Shown here piece after piece: positions 1 to 7,859 of a stretch of 64,000 bases of DNA (within the stretch, counting starts at the first letter, position 1; each line of letters begins with the position of its first letter). The notes beneath the pieces are model-generated. The model worked only from the letters and a program-made list of their open reading frames with translations, was not told the DNA's origin and ran no database searches. Position numbers and translations under genes: made by a program. Location: positions 35,196-99,195 of the forward strand of contig DBGM01000011.1 of NCBI GenBank assembly GCA_002295885.1, written 5' to 3'. This stretch comes from Phycisphaerales bacterium UBA854. GTDB taxonomy: Bacteria > Planctomycetota > Phycisphaerae > Phycisphaerales > SM1A02.

Positions 1-122
1 CGCATCCGGCCGCTGATGTAGGCGAGGATCTGCTGCCCGTTCTCCAGTTCGACCATGAACCGGGTGTCGGGGAGCGCCTCCGTCACGACTGCATCAAGGG
101 TGATCTTTTCCTCTTTCGGCAT
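1..122 (-). CDS. infA: Translation initiation factor IF-1 (partial, C-terminus outside window)
   Basis: IF-1 binds the ribosomal A site during initiation. Only about 40 N-terminal residues are present. They begin MPKEEKITLDAVVTEALP and continue with VELENGQQILAYISGRMR, which matches the start of the IF-1 OB fold closely. The ATG lies at 122, with GGAAG about 10 bases upstream. It sits directly downstream of secY with no adk or map between them, an order seen in several phyla. The gene continues past base 1. Confidence 0.93.
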   Translation of the reverse strand, partial: MPKEEKITLDAVVTEALPDTRFMVELENGQQILAYISGRM

Positions 123-149
123 GAATCTGCTGCTTCCATCTCCAGGCCA

Positions 150-165
150 CCCGGCGACCGCCGGG
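150..165. repeat. Small GC hairpin between secY and infA
   Basis: CCCGGC and GCCGGG form a perfect 6-bp stem around a 4-base loop, between the secY stop and the infA start. No U-tract follows on the minus strand, so it does not look like an intrinsic terminator. It may only be mRNA structure that tunes infA translation. Confidence 0.4.
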
Positions 166-172
166 CGGACCG

Positions 173-1570
173 TCATGTGGGGCGGCCTCCCCGTCCGGGC
201 TCGGCGCCGGACATGAAGCCGCTGTAGTTCCGCATCACCAGGTTGGCCTCGATCCGCTGCAGCAGATCCAGTCCCACACTGACGACGATGAGCAACCCCG
301 TACCGCCGAGGAAGCTCGAAATGTTGAGGGGGATCTCCATGTACTTGGAGACCATCGATGGGATGACCGCGATGATGGCCAGGAAGCCCGCACCGACGTA
401 GGTCACACGCTCGACCACGGTCTCGAGGTATTCCGCGGTCCGGGGACCGGGGCGGAGACCGGGGATGAAACTTCCGTTCTCGCGCAGCTGCTGGGCCATG
501 TCCTCGGGGCTGAACACCACCGTGGTCCAGAAGTAGCTGAAGAAGTAGATGAGCAGGATCTCCAGCACGATGTACGGATACTCGCCCATCTGGAAGTTGA
601 TGTTCAGGAAGTCGAGGGTCGACACCCACCACGCCGGCGCATCCACCGAGACGGAGGAGGCCAGGTAGCCGAAGAACGCCGACGGGAAGATCAGCAGTGA
701 ACTGGCGAAGATGATCGGCATGACGCCGGCGTGGTTCACACGCAGGGGCAGGTAGTGCCGCTGCCCCCCGTAGGCCTTGCGACCCCGGGTGTGCCTCGCC
801 TGCTGGATCGGGATGCGCCGCTGGGCCAGGGTGATCAGGATGGATCCGGCGACGACGATGATGAACGCCATGATCAGGAACAGGATGCCGACGATGCCGA
901 TCTGTCCCTCACCGGCCTGGAGCGATAGATCCGTCCGGTTCGACAGGTCGGTGATCGCGTTGGGCATCTGGGCGATGATGCCGGCGGTCAGGATCAGCGA
1001 GACGCCGTTGCCGATGCCGTACTTGTCGATCTGTTCGCCGAGCCACATGAGGAACATGCTGCCGGCGGTCAATGCGGTGAGTCCACTGACGTAGAAGACC
1101 AGCAACGTGCCCGCGGTGAGGAACTCCTCCCGGACCATGTTGTTGGCCAGCATGAACTTCATCCACATGAAGCCCTGCACCAGACACATGCCCACGGTGG
1201 TGTAGCGGGTCCACTCGGTGATCTTCTGCTGTCCGCTGGCCCCCTCCTTCTTCAACTCCTGCAGCCGGGGAATGGCCGTCTGCAGCAGCTGGAAGATGAT
1301 GGCCGCGGTGATGTAGGGCATGATGCCCAGACCGAAGACCGTCGACTGGCTGAACGATCCTCCGGAGAAGATCGATGCGTATTCGAGGATCCGGCCCAGA
1401 CCGACGCCGTCGGCCGTGCTCTGCGACTCGTAGTAGGACTGCAGTGCGGACTGATCCACACCCACCAGCGGGATGAAGAACCCGAGGCGATAGATGATCA
1501 GCACGCCGAGCGTGAAGAACACCCGCTTGCGGAGTTCGGGAATCCTGAAGATGTTGATCAGCGTTCGCAT
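173..1570 (-). CDS. secY: Preprotein translocase channel subunit SecY
   Basis: SecY forms the membrane pore of the Sec translocon with SecE and SecG. The 465-residue product is a little longer than the common 430-440. It starts with the typical MRTLINIFRIPELRKRV and has about ten hydrophobic segments. It keeps the family features near the plug and cytosolic loops, such as GIMPYITA and YGIGNGVSLI. The ending (LVMRNYSGFMSG) is also typical, followed by a short glycine/arginine-rich tail. It lies in the usual place after rplO, 36 bases downstream. AGGAAA precedes the ATG at close spacing. Confidence 0.97.
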   Translation of the reverse strand: MRTLINIFRIPELRKRVFFTLGVLIIYRLGFFIPLVGVDQSALQSYYESQSTADGVGLGRILEYASIFSGGSFSQSTVFGLGIMPYITAAIIFQLLQTAIPRLQELKKEGASGQQKITEWTRYTTVGMCLVQGFMWMKFMLANNMVREEFLTAGTLLVFYVSGLTALTAGSMFLMWLGEQIDKYGIGNGVSLILTAGIIAQMPNAITDLSNRTDLSLQAGEGQIGIVGILFLIMAFIIVVAGSILITLAQRRIPIQQARHTRGRKAYGGQRHYLPLRVNHAGVMPIIFASSLLIFPSAFFGYLASSVSVDAPAWWVSTLDFLNINFQMGEYPYIVLEILLIYFFSYFWTTVVFSPEDMAQQLRENGSFIPGLRPGPRTAEYLETVVERVTYVGAGFLAIIAVIPSMVSKYMEIPLNISSFLGGTGLLIVVSVGLDLLQRIEANLVMRNYSGFMSGAEPGRGGRPT

Positions 1571-1606
1571 TGGGTTTCCTGAAGGGGCTTCGACCGGTCA
1601 ACCGGT

Positions 1607-2161
1607 TCAGCTGTCCTGCGTCTCCTCGGGGGCGTCGGTGCTCTCGGGAGCCGGTGCGGCCTCGACCTTGGCCTTGGCCTTCTTCTTGCTGTTGTCACGG
1701 ACCCACTTCTTGACCGGAGCGAGGGTCACCGTTCCACCGGCCCCCTCGATCTTGGCCCGTGCGGACTCGGAGCATTTGGCCGCGGTCACGTTGAACTTCT
1801 TGGTGCACTCGCCGTTGCCGAGGATCTTCAGCGGAAGCTTCGCGTCCCGGACGATGCCCATGTCCGCCAGAACCTGGACATTGACGTCTGCCCCATCGTC
1901 GAGACGAGCATCGATCAGCTCGATGTTGACGACGTGGTAGTCCTGCCGGAAGTTGGCGTTGGTGAAGCCTCGCTTGGGAAGCCGACGGGCCCAGCTCATC
2001 TGGCCACCCTCGAAGTAGGCCCGACGGCGGTTGCCCGCACGTGAACCCGCACCCTTGTGTCCGCGACCGCTGGTCTTGCCGACGCCCGAACCGGGGCCGC
2101 GACCGACCCGCTTGCGCGCCTTGTACTTTCCAGCCTTGCTTGTGATCTCGTGAATCATCAT
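1607..2161 (-). CDS. rplO: Large subunit ribosomal protein uL15
   Basis: L15 is a late-assembling 50S protein. The start MMIHEITSKAGKYKARKR is followed by the glycine-rich RGPGSGVGKTSGRGHKG and by QMSWARRLPKRGF, both hallmark L15 segments. The open frame extends further upstream, but that part overlaps the end of rpsE. AGGAG lies 10 bases before the ATG at 2161, so I place the start there (184 residues). The last 25 or so residues form a lysine- then glutamate/alanine-rich tail (KKKAKAKVEAA to the end) longer than in E. coli. rpmD, which normally separates rpsE from rplO, is absent. Confidence 0.95.
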   Translation of the reverse strand: MMIHEITSKAGKYKARKRVGRGPGSGVGKTSGRGHKGAGSRAGNRRRAYFEGGQMSWARRLPKRGFTNANFRQDYHVVNIELIDARLDDGADVNVQVLADMGIVRDAKLPLKILGNGECTKKFNVTAAKCSESARAKIEGAGGTVTLAPVKKWVRDNSKKKAKAKVEAAPAPESTDAPEETQDS

Positions 2162-2189
2162 GGCGATGATGCTCCTGGTGCTGATGCAC

Positions 2190-2801
2190 TCAGTCCTTTT
2201 TCTCGTCCGTATCCGTTTCCGCGTCCGCTCCGTCCCCGGCTGCGACGGCAACCGGCTCCGGATCGCTGGCCATGAAGGACTGGCCGCGTTGGATCATCTC
2301 CTCGACCTCGGTCATGCCGAGATCACGTCCCCGCAGCGATTCCGTGAGTTCCTTCGAACGAAGCTGTTCGAGGCCGCGGACGACCGCCTTCACGAGGTTC
2401 TTGGGGTTGTTGGAGCCGAAGGACTTCGTGAGACAGTCCTGGACCCCGAACATCTCGAGCACGGCACGCACGGCTGCGCCAGCGATGACACCGGTACCGG
2501 GCGAGGCCGGGATGAGCCGGACGCGACAGGCACCGAAGCGACCTTCGACCTCGTGCGGGATGGTCCGGTCCTGGAGCGGGAACGCCCGCATGTGGCGCTT
2601 CGCATCCTTCTGACCCTTCTCGATAGCCGGCGGCACCTGGTTGGCCTTGCCGTAACCGATGCCGACTCGTCCCTGACGGTCACCGACGACCACGAGTGCG
2701 GAGAAGCTGAAACGCCGCCCGCCCTTCACCGTCGCCGCGGTGCGATAGACACCGACCGTCGTGGATTCCAATCCGCCTGATTCTTCAAGAAACTCTGCCA
2801 T
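2190..2801 (-). CDS. rpsE: Small subunit ribosomal protein uS5
   Basis: S5 contributes to decoding fidelity and 30S body structure. The N-terminal double-stranded RNA-binding domain is clear (TVKGGRRFSFSALVVVGD, then GRVGIGYGKANQVPPAIEKG). The C-terminal domain has PGTGVIAGAAVRAVLEMFGV. At 203 residues it is longer than E. coli S5 because of an acidic tail rich in A, D, E and T ending in DEKKD. It is followed directly by rplO with only a 28-base gap. Confidence 0.96.
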   Translation of the reverse strand: MAEFLEESGGLESTTVGVYRTAATVKGGRRFSFSALVVVGDRQGRVGIGYGKANQVPPAIEKGQKDAKRHMRAFPLQDRTIPHEVEGRFGACRVRLIPASPGTGVIAGAAVRAVLEMFGVQDCLTKSFGSNNPKNLVKAVVRGLEQLRSKELTESLRGRDLGMTEVEEMIQRGQSFMASDPEPVAVAAGDGADAETDTDEKKD

Positions 2802-2838
2802 GCAATCGTCCTCGGGTGGACAAAGCCACCAATCCTGC

Positions 2839-3198
2839 TCAGAACTTCAGTCCACCCTCACGGGCCCCGTCGGCAAGGGCGCGAACCCGTCCGTGATACC
2901 TGTATCCATTTCGATCGAACACCGCCTGCTGGACGCCGGCGGCCGTGGCCCGCTCCGCGAGCCGCTTGCCGATCTCGGTTGCTGCGGCGGCGTTGCCACC
3001 GCCCTTGTCTCCGCCCTTCTCGTTCGACGATGCGCTGGCGAGGGTTCGTCCCCCGAGATCGTCGATGAGCTGTGCGTAGATGTGTTTTGCGCTGCGATAG
3101 ACCGTCAACCGGGGACGGGCGGGTACGCCCATGATTCCCTTGCGGATGCCTCGCTTGCGACGGGCTCGTCGTTCGGTTCTGCTCTTCAACCTGCCCAT
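2839..3198 (-). CDS. rplR: Large subunit ribosomal protein uL18
   Basis: L18 binds 5S rRNA together with L5 in the central protuberance. The 119-residue length is standard. Typical parts are the basic start (RTERRARRKRGIRKGI), RPRLTVYRSAKHIYAQLIDD, and the end VRALADGAREGGLKF. It lies between rplF and rpsE as in the standard spc order. Confidence 0.95.
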   Translation of the reverse strand: MGRLKSRTERRARRKRGIRKGIMGVPARPRLTVYRSAKHIYAQLIDDLGGRTLASASSNEKGGDKGGGNAAAATEIGKRLAERATAAGVQQAVFDRNGYRYHGRVRALADGAREGGLKF

Positions 3199-3235
3199 GT
3201 TCTGCTCCTCGTGCCGGTCTGCACCGGCGTCGATG

Positions 3236-3790
3236 TCACGATCCGAAGACCTTGCCCTGCTTGCGGATGATGACCTCGTCGTGATACATGATGCCCTTGC
3301 CGTTGTACGGCTCGGGACGACGCTGGTCGCGAATGTTCGCGGCGAACTGACCGACCTGGTGCTTGTCCGGGCCGCTCACGATGATGTCGCCGTTCTGCTC
3401 GATATTGAACTCGACCCCGTTGGGGGGCGTGAGATCGACCGGGTGGCAGTATCCGACGTTGAGCCGGATCTGACGCCCCTGGTCCTTGGCGTTCCAGCCC
3501 ACGCCCACGATCTTCAGACGCTTGGAATACCCCTCGGTCACCCCGATGACCATGTTCTGGATCCGCGACCGGGTGGTGCCCCAGTGGGCCCGCGACACCT
3601 TGTCGGAGGACGCCGTGTCCTTGATCGAACACACGATCGAGCCGTCCTCACTGCGGACGTCGATGACGGGATGCCAGTCGTAGGTCAGATCGCCCTTGGG
3701 ACCGGAGACCTTGATGCGCCGATTCGACTCGTTGAGGTCGATGTTGACGCTCGAGGGCACGCTGACGGGTTTCTTTCCGATTCGAGACAT
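3236..3790 (-). CDS. rplF: Large subunit ribosomal protein uL6
   Basis: L6 sits near the factor-binding site of the 50S subunit. The 184-residue product opens with MSRIGKKPVSVPSSVNIDL. It shows the two repeated L6 folds, with VIGVTEGYSKRLKIVGVGW between them and the C-terminal RRPEPYNGKGIMYHDE, a strong family signature that normally reads RxPEPYKGKG. It is 19 bases downstream of rpsH. Confidence 0.96.
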   Translation of the reverse strand: MSRIGKKPVSVPSSVNIDLNESNRRIKVSGPKGDLTYDWHPVIDVRSEDGSIVCSIKDTASSDKVSRAHWGTTRSRIQNMVIGVTEGYSKRLKIVGVGWNAKDQGRQIRLNVGYCHPVDLTPPNGVEFNIEQNGDIIVSGPDKHQVGQFAANIRDQRRPEPYNGKGIMYHDEVIIRKQGKVFGS

Positions 3791-3809
3791 TGGTTCACTT
3801 CCTGTGTGA

Positions 3810-4208
3810 TCAGCACACCGTGGCGATCAGTTCGCCGCCGACGTTCTCTTCGTGGCACTGCCGATCGCTCTTGACACCCTTGCTGGTGGAGACCACGGTG
3901 ATGCCCATTCCCTGCAGCGTCCTGGGGATGTCGGAGACACCCCGGTAGACCCGACAGCCCGGGCGGGACACGCGATCGATGCGGCGGATGACGCTCTCGC
4001 CCCGCGGTCCGTACCGCAGGTTGATGCGGATCAGGCCCTGCCGTCCGTCTTCCACGACCTCATAACCGTCGATGAAGCCTTCGTCCTGGAGGACGTTGGC
4101 CACGCCGCGGTTGAGGCGGTTGTTGATGCAGTTGACGTTCTCGGAGTGATTTCGCACTGCGTTGCGAATCCGGGTCAACATGTCCGATGTCAGGTCTTGC
4201 TGTGACAT
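3810..4208 (-). CDS. rpsH: Small subunit ribosomal protein uS8
   Basis: S8 binds the central domain of 16S rRNA and in many bacteria represses the spc operon. At 132 residues it has normal length. It starts MSQQDLTSDMLTRIRNAV and carries the C-terminal family pattern (SRPGCRVYRGVSDIP, GMGITVVSTSKGVKSD, ENVGGELIATVC). Whether it also regulates this operon cannot be told from the sequence. Confidence 0.96.
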   Translation of the reverse strand: MSQQDLTSDMLTRIRNAVRNHSENVNCINNRLNRGVANVLQDEGFIDGYEVVEDGRQGLIRINLRYGPRGESVIRRIDRVSRPGCRVYRGVSDIPRTLQGMGITVVSTSKGVKSDRQCHEENVGGELIATVC

Positions 4209-4269
4209 TCACTGCTCCAGGCTCGGGACCGAACGGTCCGTACCTTCATGTCCCCAACGGGGACTCGTC

Positions 4270-4455
4270 TCACCAACTCGCCTTCCGCATTCCGGGAACC
4301 TTGCCCTGCAGGGCGAGTTCCCGAAGCACGATCCTGCTGACCCCGAACTTCCGGTAGACACCACGTGCCCGTCCGGTGAGCTGGCATCGGTTGCGATGCC
4401 GGGTCGAGAACTTCGGCTTCTTCTTCATTCGTGCAAAGACGCGTTTGCTTGCCAT
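4270..4455 (-). CDS. rpsN: Small subunit ribosomal protein uS14, short form lacking the zinc site
   Basis: S14 helps assemble the 30S head. The protein is only 61 residues, the length of the zinc-binding (C+) form, and ends with VPGMRKASW as expected. The zinc ribbon is missing, however. Where C+ proteins have CxxC twice, this one reads NRCQLTGRARG and FGVSRIVLRE, with a single cysteine left, closely resembling the zinc-independent E. coli wording. It is thus a short, zinc-independent S14. It lies between rplE and rpsH as usual. Confidence 0.95.
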   Translation of the reverse strand: MASKRVFARMKKKPKFSTRHRNRCQLTGRARGVYRKFGVSRIVLRELALQGKVPGMRKASW

Positions 4456-4471
4456 GGCTTCCTATTCCTCC

Positions 4472-5056
4472 TCAGGAATCTTCCTTGCGGACGAAGGGCA
4501 TGCCGAGCTCCTTGAGCACGAACAGGCTCTTCGCCGGATCGGAGTTCCTGAAACAGATGTTGATGTTCATTCCGTGGGTGAAGTTCACGCGGGCCATGTT
4601 GATCTCGGGCCACACGGCCTGCTCGGTCAGGCCCATGCCGTAGCTTCCGGCCTGGTCGAACGCGTCGTCGCGAACACCACGGAAGTCCTTGATCCGGGGG
4701 ATGGCCAGATTGATCAAGCGGTCGAGGAAGTGCCACATGCGATCGCCCCGAAGGGTGACCATGATGGCGGAGGGCGCTCCTTCGCGAACCTTGAAGTTGG
4801 AGACCGACTTGCGGGCCATGACCACGATGGGGCGCTGACCGGTGATGGTGGTCAACGTGTCCAGGACGGTGTCGCGGATCTCCGGCTTGAGCTTCTGGTT
4901 CTCAAGGAACCGGCCGATGCCGCAGTTCACGATCACCTTCTCCACCTTGGGCAACTGGTGGCGATTCACGAGGCCGAACTCGGCGAGGGTCTTGGTGGAG
5001 ACCTCGTCCTTGTAGAGCGCCTTGAGTCGCGGCGTGCTTTTCTGTGCAACCATCAT
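4472..5056 (-). CDS. rplE: Large subunit ribosomal protein uL5
   Basis: L5 binds 5S rRNA and the P-site tRNA in the central protuberance. The 194-residue product shows the family blocks PKVEKVIVNCGIGRF, ITGQRPIVVMARKSVSNFK, REGAPSAIMVTLRGDRMW and the C-terminal GMNINICFRNSD. Two consecutive ATG codons (5056 and 5053) could start it. It sits 14 bases downstream of rplX. Confidence 0.96.
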   Translation of the reverse strand: MMVAQKSTPRLKALYKDEVSTKTLAEFGLVNRHQLPKVEKVIVNCGIGRFLENQKLKPEIRDTVLDTLTTITGQRPIVVMARKSVSNFKVREGAPSAIMVTLRGDRMWHFLDRLINLAIPRIKDFRGVRDDAFDQAGSYGMGLTEQAVWPEINMARVNFTHGMNINICFRNSDPAKSLFVLKELGMPFVRKEDS

Positions 5057-5070
5057 CTCGATCGATCCTC

Positions 5071-5403
5071 TCAGGCCTTGGGTCCACGGAGCGTATGCAG
5101 CTCCTTGCCGCCACGGACAGCGACTCGGACCTTGGAACCGTCCTTCTTGGTCTCGAAGCGAACCCGGGTCGGCTTGCCGTCGACTTCCGGACTCACGTTA
5201 CTCATGTGAATCGGCATCTCCCGGCGAACGATTCCGCCCTGCGGATTCGCCTGGGTGGGCTTCATGTGGCGGGCACGGATGTTCACACCCTTGACCACCA
5301 CCCGATTCGTCTCGGGGATGACGCGAACGACCTCTCCGACCGTTCCCTTGTCGTTGCCCGCCGTCACGATGACGGAATCACCCTTCTTGATATGGCGAGG
5401 CAT
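5071..5403 (-). CDS. rplX: Large subunit ribosomal protein uL24
   Basis: L24 initiates 50S assembly. It has the KOW motif near its start (HIKKGDSVIVTAGNDKGTVGEV) and the conserved RHMKPTQANPQGGI region. I chose the ATG at 5403, one base after the rplN stop codon, because the family begins with M-x-x-HIKKGD. A longer frame starting at 5424 would overlap rplN. The product has 110 residues. Confidence 0.95.
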   Translation of the reverse strand: MPRHIKKGDSVIVTAGNDKGTVGEVVRVIPETNRVVVKGVNIRARHMKPTQANPQGGIVRREMPIHMSNVSPEVDGKPTRVRFETKKDGSKVRVAVRGGKELHTLRGPKA

Positions 5404-5404
5404 G

Positions 5405-5791
5405 TCAGATGACCTCCGATGCAAGGGACACGATCTTCATGTGGCTCTTCTCACGGAGTTCCCGGGCCACGGCACCGAAGATGCGGGTGCCCTGGGGATT
5501 CCCGTCCTTGTTGAGAATCACGCACGCGTTCGAGTCGAAACGGACGTAGGAACCGTCCTTCCGACGCGTCGGATACTTGGTGCGGACGATGACCGCCTTG
5601 ACGAGGTCGCCCGGGCGGACGGCCGAGTTGGGCAGCGACTTCTTGACCGAGCAGACGATCTTGTCGCCGACACCGGCCGAACGCCGGGTGTACCGGCCGC
5701 GGGCCGTGGAGCCGCCGAGGACACCGATGACGCTCACCACGCGTGCACCGCTGTTGTCCGCGACCTCCAGCCTGGATTCCTTCTGGATCAT
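5405..5791 (-). CDS. rplN: Large subunit ribosomal protein uL14
   Basis: L14 lies at the subunit interface and contacts 16S rRNA. The start MIQKESRLEVADNSGARVV matches the family exactly, so the ATG at 5791 was preferred over the longer open frame. Other family blocks are GDLVKAVIVRTK, RFDSNACVILN and the end REKSHMKIVSLASEVI. The first four bases overlap the stop of rpsQ (ATGA), pointing to coupled translation. Confidence 0.96.
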   Translation of the reverse strand: MIQKESRLEVADNSGARVVSVIGVLGGSTARGRYTRRSAGVGDKIVCSVKKSLPNSAVRPGDLVKAVIVRTKYPTRRKDGSYVRFDSNACVILNKDGNPQGTRIFGAVARELREKSHMKIVSLASEVI

Positions 5792-6099
5792 GACTGCGTT
5801 CCTTCCGAGCCGTGCTCGCCCGCGCCGCCCTTGGACTCGACGACGCGCATCAGGGTCCAGGACTTCGTCTTGGAGATGGGACGGCACTCCGCGATCTCGA
5901 CGCGATCACCGACCCGGGCCTCGTTCCGCTCGTCGTGGACGTGCAGACTGGTACGACGACGGACGTACTTGCCGTACTTCGGATGCCGCACCAGATAGTT
6001 GATGGTGACCTTGCAGGACTTGTCCCGCGAGGCGGAATCGACGCTCCCGATTCGCCGGGGCGCGTTCTCCGAAACCTTGATTTCCTTGAGATGACTCAC
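5788..6099 (-). CDS. rpsQ: Small subunit ribosomal protein uS17
   Basis: S17 is a primary 16S rRNA binder with an OB fold. The core is clear: RRIGSVDSASRDKSCKVTIN, RHPKYGKYVRRRTSLHVHDE and GDRVEIAECRPISKTKSW. At 103 residues it is longer than the common 80-85, because of a C-terminal tail rich in G, E and S. Its stop overlaps the rplN start. Confidence 0.95.
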   Translation of the reverse strand: MSHLKEIKVSENAPRRIGSVDSASRDKSCKVTINYLVRHPKYGKYVRRRTSLHVHDERNEARVGDRVEIAECRPISKTKSWTLMRVVESKGGAGEHGSEGTQS

Positions 6100-6136
6100 T
6101 GTTCACTCCACCTGTCCACCAGGGACGTCGTTCGAC

Positions 6137-6331
6137 TCACTTGGCCCGCGTCCGGGCGTTCTGCTCCGTCAGGAGCCGTGCGATGTCCTTGCGGACGTTG
6201 GCAAACTGTGCCGTGTTCTGGATCTTCTCGGTCACCAGCTGACAGCGAAGATCGAACAGCCGCCGGCGCAGCTGCTGGACTTCGATCGTGATGTCCTCGT
6301 CGTTCATCTTCTTGATTTCAGTCGGGGTCAT
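6137..6331 (-). CDS. rpmC: Large subunit ribosomal protein uL29
   Basis: L29 is a two-helix protein at the peptide exit. The 64 residues start MTPTEIKKMNDEDITIEV and contain RRRLFDLRCQLVTEKIQN and KDIARLLTEQNAR, matching the family's usual pattern (LFNLRFQxATGQLEN, RxIARxxTxxxER). It is between rplP and rpsQ, the standard place. Confidence 0.94.
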   Translation of the reverse strand: MTPTEIKKMNDEDITIEVQQLRRRLFDLRCQLVTEKIQNTAQFANVRKDIARLLTEQNARTRAK

Positions 6332-6349
6332 GGTGCAATCCTCTGGTGA

Positions 6350-6769
6350 TCAGACCGCCAGTCGGCGTCCGACGAAGCGACAACGAATGGGCATCTTCCG
6401 GGCGATGCGGGCCATGGCCTGCTTGGCCACGTCCACCGGCACGCCGGAGATCTCGTACAGGATGGTGCCGGCCTTCACCCGGGCGGCCCAGTAGTCCACG
6501 TCGGCCTTGCCCTTGCCCATCCGGGTTTCGAGCGGCTTCTTGGAGATCGGCTTGTCCGGGAAGACGCGGATGACGACCTTGCCCTGCCGGCGAAGGTAGT
6601 GCTGCGCCGCAATTCGGCCGGCCTCGATCTGCCGGGCCGTGACCCAATGGGGTTCGAGCGCCTGCAGGCCGTACTCGCCGAATGCGATGTAGTTGCCGCG
6701 GCTGGCCTGCTTGCGCAGGTTGCCACGCATCTGCTTCCGGAACTTGACTCTCTTGGGCAACCGAGGCAT
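6350..6769 (-). CDS. rplP: Large subunit ribosomal protein uL16
   Basis: L16 contacts tRNA near the peptidyl transferase centre. The 139-residue product begins MPRLPKRVKFRKQMRG, has FGEYGLQALEPHWVTARQIE, VIRVFPDKPISKKPLETRMG and GTILYEISGV. These are all strongly conserved in L16, and length and position are normal. Confidence 0.96.
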   Translation of the reverse strand: MPRLPKRVKFRKQMRGNLRKQASRGNYIAFGEYGLQALEPHWVTARQIEAGRIAAQHYLRRQGKVVIRVFPDKPISKKPLETRMGKGKADVDYWAARVKAGTILYEISGVPVDVAKQAMARIARKMPIRCRFVGRRLAV

Positions 6770-6797
6770 CGGCTGTTCTCCTCATCTCGACGCTGGA

Positions 6798-7502
6798 TCA
6801 GCGCCGTCCACGCGCCCGCGCACGTGCGCCGGCGGCCTTTGAATCCAACTGCTCTTCTTCAGCATCCGTGTACATGCCCTTGTAGATCCACACCTTCACT
6901 CCGATCGTGCCGTAGGAGGTGTGACTGTGGACCAGGGCGTAGTCCACGTTCGCCTGCAGGGTCGACAGCGGGATCGAGCCCTCGCGGGTGACGAACTTGC
7001 GGGACATCTCCGCACCGCCGAGACGGCCGGACACCTGAATGCGGACTCCCTTGGCCCCCGCCTGCATCGCCGATTCACATCGCTGCTTGAGGAGCCGACG
7101 GAAGTTGGCACGCTTCTTCATCTGCTCCCCGATGGCCTCGGCCACGAGCATGGCATCGGTGTCGGGGCTGCGGATCTCGAGGATCTTCACCTGCACCTTC
7201 CGGCCGGTGAGGGCCTGGAGGTCGCCGGTCAGCTTGTCGATCTCCGATCCCTTGGGACCGATGACCAGCCCCGGACGGGCGGTCTTGAGGAGAATGGTGA
7301 GCTCCTCACGTGTCCGCTCGATGTGGATGTCCGAGACGGCCGCGAAGGGCGGCGTCCGGTTCAGCCGCTTGTCGACGTACTCCCGGATGTGGAAGTCCTC
7401 GACCAGCAGTTCGCCGTACAGCGCCTTGGGCGCGTACCAGCGGGACTTGTGAGCCTCGGTCACGCCGACGCGGAATCCGAATGGATGGACCTTCTGTCCC
7501 AT
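6798..7502 (-). CDS. rpsC: Small subunit ribosomal protein uS3
   Basis: S3 forms part of the mRNA entry helicase on the 30S head. The start MGQKVHPFGFRVGVTEAHKS is canonical. It has a KH domain (PGLVIGPKGSEIDKL) and the C-terminal S3 domain (GAKGVRIQVSGRLGGAEMSR, ALVHSHTSYGTIGVKVWI). At 234 residues it has a short basic, alanine/arginine-rich tail. The rplV stop lies one base upstream. Confidence 0.96.
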   Translation of the reverse strand: MGQKVHPFGFRVGVTEAHKSRWYAPKALYGELLVEDFHIREYVDKRLNRTPPFAAVSDIHIERTREELTILLKTARPGLVIGPKGSEIDKLTGDLQALTGRKVQVKILEIRSPDTDAMLVAEAIGEQMKKRANFRRLLKQRCESAMQAGAKGVRIQVSGRLGGAEMSRKFVTREGSIPLSTLQANVDYALVHSHTSYGTIGVKVWIYKGMYTDAEEEQLDSKAAGARARARGRR

Positions 7503-7503
7503 G

Positions 7504-7842
7504 TCAGTTCTTCTCCTCGAGCTCGATGTGCAGATGGCACGTGCGCTTGCGGATGGGGTGGGCCCGTCCGCGGTCCTTGGGCTGGAATCGCTTGATGGTG
7601 GGCCCCTCGTCGACGCGGGAGGTGGAGATGACCAGCGACTCGACGTCGGCTGCCTTCTCCTCCGCGTTGGCGATGGCGCTCTTGAGCACCGCCTTGAGAT
7701 ACCACGCGGCCCGCTTCTTGGAGAAGTCGAGCTCCGTCATTGCGTCGTCGATGCGCATGCCCCGGATCAGGTCGGCGACCAGCCGGGCCTTCCGCGGTGC
7801 GATGCGAGCGAATCGATGTGATGCCTTGTACGCCATGTTCAT
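7504..7842 (-). CDS. rplV: Large subunit ribosomal protein uL22
   Basis: L22 lines the exit tunnel. The family pattern begins at KASHRFARIAPRKARLVADL and continues with LDFSKKRAAWYLKAVLKSAI and the end RGRAHPIRKRTCHLHIELEE. The open frame extends back over rpsS. I chose the ATG at 7842 (start MNMAYKAS), with AGGA 8 bases upstream; the next ATG at 7836 is an alternative. The product has 112 residues. Confidence 0.94.
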   Translation of the reverse strand: MNMAYKASHRFARIAPRKARLVADLIRGMRIDDAMTELDFSKKRAAWYLKAVLKSAIANAEEKAADVESLVISTSRVDEGPTIKRFQPKDRGRAHPIRKRTCHLHIELEEKN

Positions 7843-7859
7843 GAACCATCCTGCAGCAA

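Noticed and set aside
2162..2189. Possible rpmD (L30) between rpsE and rplO
   Set aside because: The gap is only 28 bases, too short for any L30.
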